Source of the DNA: Anisus vortex
Lineage: Eukaryota; Mollusca; Gastropoda; Planorbidae
Direction: 5' to 3'
Assembly: GCA_949126835.1 (NCBI GenBank)
Contig: OX421509.1
Location: 7,118,411 to 7,182,410, forward strand
Length of the DNA: 64,000 bases
The position numbers and the translations under genes were made by a program. Each line of letters starts with the position of its first letter. Position 1 is the stretch's first letter. The notes under the pieces were generated by a model. The model ran no database searches and was not told the origin of the DNA. It saw nothing but the letters and a program-made list of their open reading frames with translations. Positions 41,178 through 53,675 of the stretch are shown in pieces.

Positions 41178-43194
41178 ATATACAATGTAGTAAATTGATT
41201 TCAAATAAGAGCCTAGTTAATCACTAATTGTGGGCCATCTGTTGCTCACAGAGAAGAAATATATATACATTTCGTCACTAATAACTGATTGTTAATAATC
41301 GTTAGTTCTACTATATGTATAAAACAATTACCCCTCCCCCTTCCCACGCATACATAAACATATACAATGGATATGTATGTAAGATAAGATTACTTTATTG
41401 ATATAAATAAATGGAAATTGGACTTGATTACATAAATTCCGTCTTTCAGCATACTTAAAAAAATATTAAAGAACCATTTGTACTCAGCACAATATACATT
41501 TAGCCTACACACACTATCATACCATTTATCATACAAGAAAAAGTATCATTTATGAGTCAGCTATTGTATTTTCATTCTGACTGGTGATTCTTTTGAAAGA
41601 TTCTCACTGATAGTGGAACAAAAGAGTCCCCGAATCTCTCTGTTCTTGCCCTGATTGAAATCATATCGACTAGATATAATGTAACTATCGACGTGTTCTT
41701 CAGAATATGATTTACTTGGTAAAAAAATTTAAATATGACATGTATTATTAAGTATTAATAAATATAACAAGGGTTCATTACTAATCTAACAGAGACTATT
41801 ATTTGCAATCCAATCTCAGACAGTGCAGAAGAAACAACACTTTCTATAGAAACTTAGATCACTGTCACATAAAAAAATCAGGTTGCATTCAGCAATAAAA
41901 AACACACATTTTAAGAGCTTCACTTAAACACCTTAACCTTCATTTAAAGGAATTTATGTTTACGACTTTCTAGTTAGGAGTTGCCTAATTTCTATCTGTG
42001 TTAAATCCTTGCAAAAGGGGAGGAACAAACATTTTCTTTTTCTTTTTTTTTTCTTTACTAGTCTCTTTATGATCATTGACAGTGAACGGGTTATAAAAAG
42101 ACAGCAGCTAGAATTAAGTTAATGTGATCAGATAGGGGCAGGTAACTCGTGAAAATTTTTCTTATTGTGAATAAACGCAGAGATCCTACAATAATATATA
42201 TCAATCTTAGAAAAAAAACAAGAAAAAAAAAACATACGCTTTGTTTATCGTCATAGGCAGCTTACTGTTGTGTACTGGAAGAAATCATATTCTAAATCTT
42301 CATTAAACCTAATTGGATATTCGTTGTTTTCGGTCAGTAGCCTAGAAATAACTATCTATAAATGATAACAGTATATTATATAAATAGAACTAAAATATAC
42401 TTCGTTTTAATTTTTTTTTAATTTCAAGTAAGGGGCAATAATAAGATCTAAGTCAATAAAATAATTGGGGAGGGATTATCTAACCTTATATATTACAGGC
42501 GCTTCTTGTATATGTCACATTATTGCGTGGTCTAAGTCTAGTATTGTGCTTCAATATGTGTTTTAAATTATGTTGTTACTGTTTTACCTGGTTTGTTTAG
42601 GAAATCCTTTCCATGTCCAAAAGCCACTAGAGAAGAAAGAGTACTTAAATGCATTTGTTCTCGCATAAGGTATAAGGAAATTTTTTTTTTTTTAACAGTT
42701 TAAGACATTGTTTTTGCGTTGTAGTTCTAAATTAGAATTGAATGCTTTCCGTATTATTACTACTTTCATCTTATATATATATATATATATATATAGGTAG
42801 ATAAAAGGTGTGGAAACTACTTCCCATTCAACTCAGGCGAACAAGCTCTGTTGTTACTTTAAAAACTCATTATTTAATTATTTACTTTAGATAAATTGCT
42901 TTAGACCCCCTACGGTCTTATTTATATGGTAGGTCTCATTATACTTCATTTATAGGATTCGTCCTATGTTTGTAAAATTTTAAATCATCAATTAGTTTTA
43001 TATTTATATTTCTTAGCCTAGAGATTATATACATGTCTTTAGTTGCATGTTATATATATATATATATATATAAATTAGCTTATAAATATTATTGACCTCG
43101 CTGTACAACGATAAAAAAAAAACACTTTTGAAGCTTTTCAAAAATGCTCTTATTATAGCGTCTTGTCATTTTACTTGTATTTTTACCACCAGAA
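41178..43194. other. Gene-free stretch upstream of the membrane-protein exons
   Basis: Holds (TA)n tracts at 42773-42794 and 43053-43072 and an oligo-A/T landscape. TAAGATAAGATTACTTTATTG at 41377 resembles an interspersed-repeat end. A promoter for the downstream gene should lie here, but I cannot identify it. Confidence 0.45.
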
Positions 43195-43246
43195 ATGATA
43201 TCGGCACTGATAATAACCTTCTTGAGTTTGCTGGTTGATATTGCAG
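43195..43246 (+). CDS. Exon: signal peptide of a type I membrane glycoprotein (inferred gene, exon 1)
   Basis: ATG followed by a hydrophobic run, MISALIITFLSLLVDIA, then GTAAAAG, an acceptable splice donor. The exon is 52 nt and leaves phase 1, the phase used by all three downstream exons. TTTTTACCACCAG just before the ATG could be the acceptor of an intron in the 5' untranslated region. The sequence would direct the protein to the secretory pathway. Alone it would be weak; phase agreement and position ahead of an Ig-like exon raise confidence. Linkage to exon 2 is inferred. Confidence 0.5.
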
Positions 43247-44950
43247 GTAAAAGTGTTTATTAAATCATTTATATTATCTTTGATAAAATCTTTGTGTTTG
43301 TGTCGGGTGACCTTTCCAATCTTTGGTGTGTTTATTGAACCCATTTCCGCCATTCTATTGAGCTGAAACGGGTTTGAGAATATGTGTTTACTAATTAGCG
43401 AGGATATTAATTAGTCCGCTATGTTAGTAACCTAGTCGCTTTGATGATTCACCCTTGTCGTCATAAATGACCTTATTTTAGACCTCGTCATCGACCCCTT
43501 CCCTCACCTGGTGTTAGTGCCCATATTATTCTAGATTATTATCATGGTAGCGTGCTATGGGCAGCTAAACATATTAATTTATTTTCATTACAGTTCAGTT
43601 GATCTCATAATATCTTCTTAGGAACTTGGGAGTTGTCATATCAAACTTGAAAAGTATTAAGAAACGATGTAGTTCTTTACTTACATCAATGTTTTATTTC
43701 TTTCAAAACAAACACAGATAGAACATAATAGTGTTTGGCGGGTATAAAGTGCACATAGGAACACCACCACTGCCTAGAGTACTTATGCTCCGAGTGGGCG
43801 CACGACGACACCATCCCCCGTTACTACAGTTTCACATAAGTTTGTTTCATTTGACAACACACTCTATCAACATAAAATGTTTCCACCTATCGTGTGCTTT
43901 TCGTAAACCTCTTGGAAATACATTGAAAAAAAACTTTTTTAACGCAGCAGACAGGCATGATTGTGTATGTCCCTTTTTTGAGAAAATAAGGGCACCAGTG
44001 AAAATAGAAATGTTAACCTAATTGAAGAAGAAGACGAAAACCGCAGTTTACTAGCTTGCGTGCTCAGTAAACTCTCTTATGCCCCAAAAGCATCTCCAGA
44101 ACATTACTGTATTGATAGCTGACAGGTTCTGCAAGAAAAAGCTGGATACCTTGCCTGCCTTTGACAGACGTTAGCAAAATGAACATAACCCTGGTGCATA
44201 TTAAACATAGATTTATTTTATGTAATAAAAGCTCAAGAAAAATTGTCTATGTATCTAGCTGTCCAGAACAGGTAAACCCAGTTTTAATTTTTACATCCCA
44301 AATACGTAGATTAAGTTGAAGTGCCGAAATATCAAGTTGGTTTTCAATAAAATAACTCTAAACACAATAATATCAGTCACATGACTGATCTGTAACAAAA
44401 ATAATAATAATTGATTTGGCACTGAAGTAAAATTCTTGATGCAAGAATCCGCCATTATTTTACACTACCTGGGATATATATAACAACGCTTTTTATGGGA
44501 AGGGGGTCCAGGAGAACTACCGGTAGGATTGACCACCAAGCGCGCACTTTTGGACACCCATCTCGATAAACAACGTATTTCGTTTTGCAACCCTGGCATC
44601 CGTTTTGAAGGCTGGGGTTTCTCCGGGAACAACAATCGAGATCACCGTGCCGCACGGACCTCCTTTTTATGTACAAGCGCTTCAAGCAATATGCCTACAC
44701 TTCAAACGATTGTTATGTTGCGTAGATACATATTATACATCATAGACCTTTTTGATACAGTAGCGTAGTCAGGTTTTGACGCTAGGGGGAGCTAACTTTT
44801 AGGAAAAAGTCCACACTTTTAGCAATTTTCCAGATAAATAGAAGAATCATATATCAAAATAATATATTTATGGAAGAACTTAAAAAAGGCCCTCTATTTT
44901 TGTTAAAAGGGTCCACTGTTTTCTTGAAAGGGCTCCACTGTATTTAAAGA
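43247..44950 (+). other. Intron 1, first part
   Basis: Intron 1 of the inferred gene runs 43247-46946. I see no supported coding sequence here; ORFs at 43731 and 44529 lack features. Confidence 0.4.
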
Positions 44951-44954
44951 CCAA

Positions 44955-45444
44955 TTTTATCCAGAACTGCGCTGCCCGACTAGTCATCAAGAAGAAGAAG
45001 TCAGATAATATCACTCCTCTGCTTCGCTTTCTGTACTGGCTACCCACCAACAACCGGATCTGATATAAGCTGGCTTCTCTCAGCTATAAGTGCCTGAATA
45101 ACTCTGCCCCGGATTACCTTCGCTCCTGTCTTTAAGCTCTACACCCAATCCCGCCCTCTTAGCTGGGCTTCTGACGCACTGACTCTTCGGATCCCTCTCG
45201 CGAAGCTAGTGTCCGCCGGCCAACGTGCATTCTCTTACGCGGCACCGTCCACCTGGAATCACCTCCCACTACAGCTTCGCCAGAGCCTTTGCTTTGACAC
45301 CTCCAGGAGCCGCCTGAAGACTCACCTATTCCAATAGCCGTTTTCGTCTGTTGTTCGTTGTATGTACTCTGTAATTGTCGTCAGCGCCTAAAACTGTCAT
45401 TAACGGGATATGCGCTATACAAGCACTATTATTATTATTATTAT
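44955..45444 (+). pseudogene. L2/CR1-type LINE C-terminal fragment with (ATT)n tail
   Basis: In shifting frames it reads QNCAARLVIKKKK, ITPLLRFLYWLPTNNRI, YKCLNNSAPDYLRS and then the proline/arginine end of L2/CR1 ORF2. The DNA is GC-rich here and ends ATGCGCTATACAAGCACTATT followed by (ATT)n at 45427-45444. Frameshifts and stops make it inactive. Confidence 0.75.
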
Positions 45445-46384
45445 TCTAGCAAGGGCCAGACTTTTTAATCTTCAAAATGCACGCACATTTTGTTCCTGAA
45501 AAGCCCTAATTTGATTCTGAAAAGCCATAGTTTGTTCATGAAAAGCCCGAATCTATTCTTGAAAATGCTTTTAGTGTTCTTTAAAAGATGCGACAATTTT
45601 TGGCTATCCTTAAATTATTATTTTTTATCATTGAAAAGGCAACTATTTTGTTTTCTAATATAGGCCCTACTTTTCGGAAAATGGTCTTAGGGGCACCCCC
45701 CCCCCCCAATCCGGTTACGCTTCTGATGTAAATATATAACTACCATTATTATAAAATGTTCTTAAATACTTAAATATTGATATTTTTTATTTAAATGCAA
45801 ATATATATTACCGTAAAATTCCATGATATGTTGTCAAATTTATATTTACACCTTAAAATGCTTTAATTGTATTGATGAACCCAATTATTGCACCTCAAAT
45901 GATCACTTTATATTTGAAATCAATCAAAGGTAATTTAACATAAAAAAAACACTTTTATAATCATTCGAACCGATAAAGTTGAACATACCAAATGATGAAG
46001 TGTGAAGCACTTAAGAATGTGAAATAAAATTCTACATGAATTAAAAACGGAATTCATAGATTAAAAAAAAAAAAGCAACTGGAAAAAGATGATTATAACA
46101 ATTGTCATTCATTGGTATAAAAGAAGCATAAAATGTGCCGATAAAAAAAAATTTATATTAAAAAAATTATTGTAGAGATTATTATAACACAAATTAAATA
46201 ATCATTAAGCATATTAATTGAATCCAAATAAAAGTATGGATAAAATTCTTACACAAATAATATTATAGCCAAAAATAGATATGTGTAATATAGGCCAAAT
46301 GCATTATCAATACAGTTCTAAATGCAATATAAAAGTTTTACATAATATGTATATTTAATATTGATTAATAAGTCACATAGTTAT

Positions 46385-46530
46385 ATCAATAAGTAAAGTA
46401 AAGTACTTGTCGGACCAAATTGATCATAGGGCCGGTGAAACAGTGTTCACCACACTGCTACTCTTCCTGTGGCTACGATATACTAGGTGATTGTGAGGCC
46501 ACCACGATGCCATGCTCTTTACTTTACTTT
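46385..46530 (+). repeat. SINE- or MITE-like repeat, second copy of the 14955 family, with inverted ends
   Basis: Begins AAGTAAAGTAAAGTACTTG and ends CTTTACTTTACTTTACC, which are inverted repeats. The body matches 14955-15075 (GTCGGACC..AATTGATC, AGGGCCGGTGAA). Confidence 0.6.
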
Positions 46531-46589
46531 ACCCCAACAATTATTTCAGAGACAATCTCTCGGGAATAGCCTACAGCTTTCACTTAATC

Positions 46590-46870
46590 AACTTTAATTA
46601 TTTAAAACAATCAACTTTAATTTATTTAAAACAATCAACTTTAATTTATTTAAAACAATCAACTTTAATTTATTTAAAACAATCAACTTTAATTATTTAA
46701 AACAATCAACTTTAATTTATTTAAAACAATCAACTTTAATTTATTTAAAACAATCAACTTTAATTATTTAAAACAATCAACTTTAATTTATTTAAAACAA
46801 TCAACTTTAATTTATTTAAAACAATCAACTTTAATTTATTTAAAACAATCAACTTTAATTTATGTCAAAT
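46590..46870. repeat. About 12-copy minisatellite, 24-25 bp unit
   Basis: Unit AATCAACTTTAATTTATTTAAAAC (some copies one base shorter). It lies in intron 1, ending about 75 bp before the Ig-like exon. Confidence 0.96.
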
Positions 46871-46946
46871 AAACAATTAAGATCTTAGTTTAAAATTAAA
46901 TATTAAATATTAAGAACCATTAAAATTAACTATAATTTCTCCACAG

Positions 46947-47231
46947 ATACAACTACAGATATTTACATTAAAGAGGATGCAATGTTTTTAAAGTGTCCAC
47001 CGAACCAATCGTTCACTAGTATGTTCAGATTTATTGTGAACAATAAGGTATTTGCAGCATGCAAAAGGGATTCTGCAGACTCCATTACCTGTTTTGCTGC
47101 CGAAGGTTTTGAACTTTCGACGAATTCGAGTGGATTTTTTTTAAACACTTCAACATTGAATCCGTGGAAATTGATATCTGTTCAGTGTCACTACGACAGA
47201 GTCATATTGGACTATACAATACACATTATTG
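46947..47231 (+). CDS. Exon: Ig-like ectodomain of the inferred membrane glycoprotein (exon 2)
   Basis: 285 nt between TTTCTCCACAG and GTAAGTT, both strong splice sites; phase 1 at both ends, the usual form of Ig-domain exons. The 95 residues contain four cysteines (FLKCPP, AACKRD, SITCFA, SVQCHY); the first and last sit like the B- and F-strand cysteines of an Ig fold (ISVQCHYD near the end). N-glycosylation sites are NQS, NSS and NTS. The exon would be extracellular. I do not recognise a specific family; a lineage-specific immune or adhesion receptor is possible. Confidence 0.62.
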
Positions 47232-47260
47232 GTAAGTTAAGGTTGTGCTATACTATTTGC

Positions 47261-48826
47261 CAGGGCTTCGGAGTCGGTAGATAAATGTTCCGACTCTGAC
47301 TCCTCATTTTCTTTACTTCCGACTCCCCGACTCCGACTCCTCTGTATTTATATGCGAATGTATTTTGTACATTCCTTGAAGGAAAGAAAAGCAACATACA
47401 TCTACATGTCATTACCACAGGACTACTGGCTGGGATTTACTGTACGTTATTTAATTTTAAATATTCATGGGCCCCCTAAACTCTTGAGGGCCCAGGTATG
47501 GCGTACCGGCTGTACCCCCCTCTCGTGGGGCCTGATCAGTAGAAGTCACGATCGGCGACTCTAAGGGCCTAACGGTCAATCCCTTACCAGTGAGAGGCTA
47601 GGTTACACATGGGCGCTGCGTTCCCTGTAACAGCAGAACTAGGCATGTTTAAACCGATTATCGGTTGTATAAGACCGGTAAAAAACATGATTTCGGATAC
47701 CCCTTACCCCCCCCCCCCCCCCCGCGCAATGTCACAAGTCACAAGCCGGAAAAGCGAAGGACCTAGTTTTGTAGGTATATTTGAAAAATACTTCAAACTT
47801 AATTTGTGTTTGCAGGGCATTCAATGGATTGATTTGTGTGAATACAATATGATTTTGTAAACTTTACTATAAAATTCTTTAGAACTAACAAAAAAAATCT
47901 CGGATAATTGATTTAAACCGATAATAGTTTTCGATTTTTCAATAGTTATAATCAAATTACCGATTATCGTTAACCATATTATTAAGAAGCATATGAAGAG
48001 GCATATATTTATGGTAACTTGTAAAATAATGTGTTGAAAGAGAATCAAAAGAATGTGTATGTAAATAGTGTCGTTAATAATAAAGCACAGACGCGGTGTT
48101 TTGAAAATGAAATTCGGTTTTCGGTTTCAAAACCCGAATCCGGTATTCCGGTTTTCGTTTAACATCCTTAAGCAGAACACAACACTATGAAAAGTATAGC
48201 CTAAATATTGACGCTCCTAGTTGTGAGTTGCATGCTTAGCGCATTTATAAGTCGTAAAGGCGGCATTTTTTTTGTAGGCCTATTGAACGCAAATGTGTAA
48301 AAGCCTCTCTAGGCCTCTAATAAAGGTATGCGTGTACACTAGTAGCTTAAGATGCGTTTTATTTAGGACTTATGGCCTAGGCCTCTAGCCTACTACGTCA
48401 GTGTTTAGTATTCCAAGAAAACCGCGCGTGCCATGTCCTAGTATTTGAAATCATTACAAACAATGTTAATGGTAATATGGGCACTTGTATAGCGGCATCA
48501 ATACCAGCGCCGTGCAGTCTATATGACGTTCAGTCTAATGACGCATTTCAAATTAGTTCAAAAGACTTGACAATAGGGTATGACAATAGGGATAGGAACT
48601 TGAGTAGGGATTGAGTAGGGGACGAAACAGATACTTTACTTTCTCATCACTAATGTATGTAGGCATGTTTAAAATAAATGAAGCCCTGCCTTTTTCCAAT
48701 CCTAATTTAGTAGGAGTCAAAGTCAATGCATTTTTTGCCGACTCCGACTCCGACTCGAGGTACCCAAAATTTCTTCATTTCTTCCAACTCCGACTCCTCG
48801 GCTCCGACTCCGACTCCACAGATCTG
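47261..48826. mobile_element. hAT-like element with CAGGGCTTCGGAGTCGG end, in intron 2
   Basis: 1566 bp. The left end CAGGGCTTCGGAGTCGG and the right end (reverse complement CAGATCTGTGGAGTCGG) are inverted, and GACTCCGACTCC repeats lie inside both ends. Flanks CTATTTGC (47253-47260) and CTATTTAC (48827-48834) are an 8-bp target duplication with one mismatch. No transposase is visible. It contains another element at 47640-48170. Confidence 0.72.
47640..48170. mobile_element. Second hAT-like element nested in the first, AGCAGAAC target duplication
   Basis: 531 bp. Ends TAGGCATGTTTAAACCG and CGTTTAACATCCTTA are inverted repeats. The perfect 8-bp direct repeat AGCAGAAC flanks it (47632-47639 and 48171-48178). 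Its arms repeat CGGTTTTCGGTTT-type motifs. No ORF of note. Confidence 0.75.
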
Positions 48827-49283
48827 CTATTTACCCACTGCTATTTACCCACTTTTTAAAAAGTTCTCAACCAAAACGTCTTAAACTTTTACGACATGAA
48901 CTGTATGAAATATTTTTTAAAAACATTTTTTCAAGTGTAACAAATATTTATTGTCATGGCAATAGCCTCCATATTGTCTTCTAAAGGAGTTGTAAAAATA
49001 ATGGTCCCGGCAATGAAACTATGTATATAATTTGATCTACAGAAGTTGTGTTGTTCTATGATTTAAGATTTAGGTTTAGGCTATTTAGATCTATAGCATT
49101 AATGAACATTAACAAGTCACATTAGGTTCAATTTGAGTTATTGTCGTCGTCGGCATTTTACGTCTTGAGAAACGATCCTTTTCCCTTGCAGGCCCTCATG
49201 CGGCTAAAGAGGCCAATCCGTGTGCGTACAGGCACGGTCACACTGGCTGCAGATGAATGTAGCGGAGGAAACCACATTTTTCT

Positions 49284-49785
49284 TCACCGTCTTGTTCCTG
49301 TGCGCTCCTCTTCCACAAGCCTGGAACCTTCTTTGATTCCTCCCCTCCAGGTGGTCCTATCCTGCGCCATGATCTCCCAATGTTTTGGTTCAATTCGGAG
49401 GTGCTTCATATCTCTTTTACAGACATCCGCAAATCTCAGTTTTGGACGTCCAGCAGGTCTCTGTCCCGAAGCTAGCGTTCCATAAAGGATGTGGAATTCG
49501 ATTTTGTGGCATTCGGCATACATGACCTATCCAGCTGAGACGTCTATTGCTAAGAATAATGCGGATGTCTTGACAACTTGCTCTTCGTAGGACCTCTTCA
49601 TTTGTAAGCCTGTCCTGCCATCTTATATCTAAAATGCGTCTGAGACGCCTGAGGTGGAATCTGTTTAATTTTCTCTCCTGCCAGGAGATATGTGTGCTCC
49701 ATGTTTCACTGTCATACAGCAGTGTACTCAGAACGCATGTTCGATAGACTAGTGACTTAGTGGAACGTGCAATCAGTGGGTTCAT
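49284..49785 (-). pseudogene. LINE ORF2 C-terminus, unit 1
   Basis: RTCVLSTLLYDSETW, LRRILDIRWQDRLTNEEVL, RRLSWIGHVCRMPQNRIP and, in another frame, GQRPAGRPKLRFADVCKRDM: the same blocks as in the fragment at 21603-22182. A frameshift between 49417 and 49523 splits it. The same region in unit 2 is 51421-51922 with the same break. Confidence 0.8.
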
Positions 49786-50213
49786 TCAGACTTGTTTTTT
49801 TAAAATCTTGCCATAGTGCCCTTGGCATTAGGTATTCTACTATTGATCTCCCCATCTAGGAGCACATTGCTTGAGATTTTGGCCCCAAGGTAGTAGAACT
49901 CATCAACTACTTCTAGTGGATAGCCACCAATATGTCACAATTTAAGCGTTTTGAGCCAGTACCTTCGTTTTGTTTTGACTAATGCTGAGGCCGAATTTGT
50001 GGCATGCATCATCAAGTTATCAATGAGCGTCAGGAGCTCGTTTGAAGATTCGGCACAATGAGCTGCATCATCAGCATAAAGAATTTTCCTAACCAGTACT
50101 CTCTTAAGCTTTGTTTTGGCTTTGAGCATGTTTAGCTTGAAGAGCTTTCGAGATGTCATTGTGTGAAGATAGACACCCTCGTTGCAGTCTCCATAAGCAT
50201 AGTGCCGTAGGCA

Positions 50214-50937
50214 CTAGAAGAATATTCCAAACAAGGTGGGTGCAAGTACGCAGCCTTGTTTAACACCGCTGCGGACGTCAAATGGCTCTGATTGCGCTCC
50301 ATTAAACTTCACTGTGCAACTAGTATTCTCATGAAAACAGGCCATGAAAGATAGCTGTTTTGGAGGGCATCCTTTCTTTGTCAGGAGTTTGAGAAGTCTA
50401 CTTCTGCTGACCATATCAAATGCTATATTACGATTAAAGAAAGACATGTATAATGGCCTATTCATCTCGTGGAACCTCTCTTGTATCAGTCGAAGGGAGA
50501 AGATCATGTCTATAGTGGATCTGCCGCTTCTGAAACCGCACTGAGATTCTAGATATACTCTAGATGCCAGCACCTGCAGCCTTGCTAGTGCGACTCTTGC
50601 AAAGATCTTACAAACTATGCTCAAGAGGGAGATACCTCTGTAATTGTTGCAGTCGCTGTTGTCCCTTTTGGTTCTTATATAATGTAACGATACTTGCGTC
50701 ACGCATATCCTGTGGCGCATAGCCCGATTCCCAACACAAGCAGATAAGTTCATGAAGTTCTGGAATCAGAATTGACTTGCTGGCTTTTATTACTTCTGCA
50801 GGAATGCCTTCACTTCCTGGGGTCTTTCCATTTTTGAGGCTGTTCACTGCATTACTAAGGTCATTTAAGGTTGGCATTTTATCAAATGACTCTAGTACTG
50901 ATAGGTCAGGTAAGAAGGTCAGGGCATCATCGACCAC
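50214..50937 (-). pseudogene. LINE RT fingers and palm, unit 1
   Basis: Two overlapping frames: FLPDLSVLE...PGSEGIPAEVIKA (50937-50608) and NNYRGISLLSIVCKIFARVA, FRSGRSTIDMIFSLRLIQER, GVKQGCVLAPTLFGIFF (50753-50214). The YADD box is in a third frame at about 50070-50090 (KILYADDAAHCAESS). Frameshifted, therefore inactive. Confidence 0.82.
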
Positions 50938-51001
50938 TGAGTTTTGCGTAGCGTAGATCTCTAGGTAGTGATCTACCCATCGTTCCAGCTGCTTAGTCTG
51001 A

Positions 51002-53139
51002 TCTCAACCAAAACGTCTTAAACTTTTACGACATGAACTGTATGAAATATTTTTTAAAAACATTTTTTCAAGTGTAACAAATATTTATTGTCATGGCAAT
51101 AGCCTCCATATTGTCTTCTAAAGGAGTTGTAAAAATAATGGTCCCGGCAATGAAACTATGTATATAATTTGATCTACAGAAGTTGTGTTGTTCTATGATT
51201 TAAGATTTAGGTTTAGGCTATTTAGATCTATAGCATTAATGAACATTAACAAGTCACATTAGGTTCAATTTGAGTTATTGTCGTCGTCGGCATTTTACGT
51301 CTTGAGAAACGATCCTTTTCCCTTGCAGGCCCTCATGCGGCTAAAGAGTCCAATCCGTGTGCGTACAGGCACGGTCACACTGGCTGCTGATGAATGTAGC
51401 GGAGGAAACCACATTTTTCTTCACCGTCTTGTTCCTGTGCACTCCTCTTCCACAAGCCTGGAACCTTCTTTGATTCCTCCCCTCCAGGTGGGCCTATCCT
51501 GCGCCATGATCTCCCAATGTTTTGGTTCAATTCGGAGGTGCTTCATATCTCTTTTACAGACATCCGCAAATCTCAGTTTTGGACGTCCAGCAGGTCTCTG
51601 TCCCGAAGCTAGCGTTCCATAAAGGATGTGGAATTCGATTTTGTGGCATTCGGCATACATGACCTAGCCAGCTTAGACGTCTATTGCTAAGAATAATGCG
51701 GATGTCTTGACAACTTGCTCTTCGCAGGACCTCTTCATTTGTAAGCCTGTCCTGCCATCTTATATCTAAAATGCGTCTGAGACGCCTGAGGTGGAATCTG
51801 TTTAATTTTCTCTCCTGCCAGGAGATATGTGTGCTCCATGTTTCACTGTCATACAGCAGTGTACTCAGAACGCATGTTCGATAGACTAGTGACTTAGTGG
51901 AACGTGTAATCAGTGGGTTCATTCAGACTTGTTTTTTTTTAAATCTTGCCATAGTGCCCTTGGCATTAGGTATTCTACTATTGATCTCCCCATCTAGGAG
52001 CACATTGCTTGAGATTTTGGCCCCAAGGTAGTAGAACTCATCAACTACTTCTAGTGGATAGCCACCAATATGTCACAATTTAAGCGTTTTGAGCCAGTAC
52101 CTTCGTTTTGTTTTGACTAATGCTGAGGCCGAATTTGTGGCATGCATCATCAAGTTATCAATGAGCGTCAGGAGCTCGTTTGAAGATTCGGCACAATGAG
52201 CTGCATCATCAGCATAAAGAATTTTCCTAACCAGTACTCTCTTAAGCTTTGTTTTGGCTTTGAGCATGTTTAGCTTGAAGAGCTTTCGAGATGTCATTGT
52301 GTGAAGATAGACACCCTCGTTGCAGTCTCCATAAGCATAGTGCCGTAGGCACTAGAAGAATATTCCAAACAAGGTGGGTGCAAGTACGCAGCCTTGTTTA
52401 ACACCGCTGCGGACGTCAAATGGCTCTGATTGCGCTCCATTAAACTTCACTGTGCAACTAGTATTCTCATGAAAACAGGCCATGAAAGATAGCTGTTTTG
52501 GAGGGCATCCTTTCTTTGTCAGGAGTTTGAGAAGTCTACTTCTGCTGACCATATCAAATGCTATATTACGATTAAAGAAAGACATGTATAATGGCCTATT
52601 CATCTCGTGGAACCTCTCTTGTATCAGTCGAAGGGAGAAGATCATGTCTATAGTGGATCTGCCGCTTCTGAAACCGCACTGAGATTCTAGATATACTCTA
52701 GATGCCAGCACCTGCAGCCTTGATAGTGCGACTCTTGCAAAGATCTTACAAACTATGCTCAAGAGGGAGATACCTCTGTAATTGTTGCAGTCGCTGTTGT
52801 CCCTTTTGGTTCTTATATAATGTAACGATACTTGCGTCACGCATATCCTGTGGCGCATAGCCCGATTCCCAACACAAGCAGATAAGTTCATGAAGTTCTG
52901 GAATCAGAATTGACTTGCTGGCTTTTATTACTTCTGCAGGAATGCCTTCACTTCCTGGGGTCTTTCCATTTTTGAGGCTGTTCACTGCATTACTAAGGTC
53001 ATTTAAGGTTGGCATTTCATCAAATGACTCTAGTACTGATAGGTCAGGTAAGAAGGTCAGGGCATCATCGACCACTGAGTTTTGCGTAGCGTAGATCTCT
53101 AGGTAGTGATCTACCCATCGTTCCAGCTGCTTAGTCTGA
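51002..53139 (-). repeat. LINE tandem duplication, unit 2
   Basis: Same sequence as 48865-51001 with one extra T in the poly-T near 51935. Beyond 53139 the LINE continues uninterrupted to the hAT insertion, so unit 2 is the original end and unit 1 the extra copy, or the reverse. Confidence 0.93.
51421..51922 (-). pseudogene. LINE ORF2 C-terminus, unit 2
   Basis: Near-identical to 49284-49785, differing by a few residues (for example RRLSWLGHV for RRLSWIGHV). Confidence 0.8.
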
Positions 53140-53273
53140 TCAGTTATTTTTTCCCCTGACTTAGATAGAATTGGTGCAGGCTTAGACATTTCAGGACCCA
53201 AGGCGGCTTTAATGCCAGCATGCCAAGCCTTGCTATTTCCAAGGGCTAAACTCTGTATCATATTGTTGCACAT
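52352..53273 (-). pseudogene. LINE RT fingers and palm, unit 2, with linker region
   Basis: As unit 1, but the upstream frame extends to 53273 (NSKAWHAGIKAALG, ITDQTKQLERWVDHYLEIYA), the linker between endonuclease and RT. The frame change between PLEHSL and NNYRGISLL is the same as in unit 1, so it predates the duplication. Confidence 0.82.
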
Positions 53274-53675
53274 ATCTCTCCAGAAGTCATTGGCGCATTG
53301 TTAAGCAGTTTGCTTGCTTTTCTTTTTAGCAGTCCTACGGTCTAGCAAGGTCTCCTGTAAGTCAAGTGCGCTGTTCTTTTCTTTTCTGTCAAACCAGTCA
53401 ACGTGGGCCAAAGTCATTTAGTGCTGAGTTATATATTTTATCTTTTAGCTTTTCCCCCCTGGCAGTGATGCCGTTTGTCCCTACTCCCTCCTGTAGGCTG
53501 ATTGATTTCTTCGGTATTTCACAGAAAAACTCGGATTTGGTAGGGTCGTTCATTTGCTTTGTATTTATACGTTTAAGCCTGTGTTGGCTGGCACTGTAAG
53601 TTTTTTTAATCGTTAGTTTGACCTAAATGACCACCAGTGAGTGATCTGTGTTACAGTCTGTGGTATGAGTGGGTG

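Larger units (their letters stand above)
48865..51001 (-). repeat. LINE tandem duplication, unit 1
   Basis: 2137 bp that repeat directly as 51002-53139. By eye I count about eleven differences, so the copies are about 99.5% identical. At the junction (51000-51003) sequence jumps from GCTTAGTCTGA to TCTCAACC. The shared bases are TC at most. Confidence 0.93.

Noticed and set aside
44455..44768. Short ORFs on both strands near 44.5 kb
   Set aside because: No family features, no splice context, and mutual overlap; they look like chance frames in a GC-richer patch.
49141..49485. 114-codon plus-strand ORF repeated at 51278-51622
   Set aside because: Antisense to the LINE C-terminus; it is conserved between the two copies only because the DNA is duplicated.
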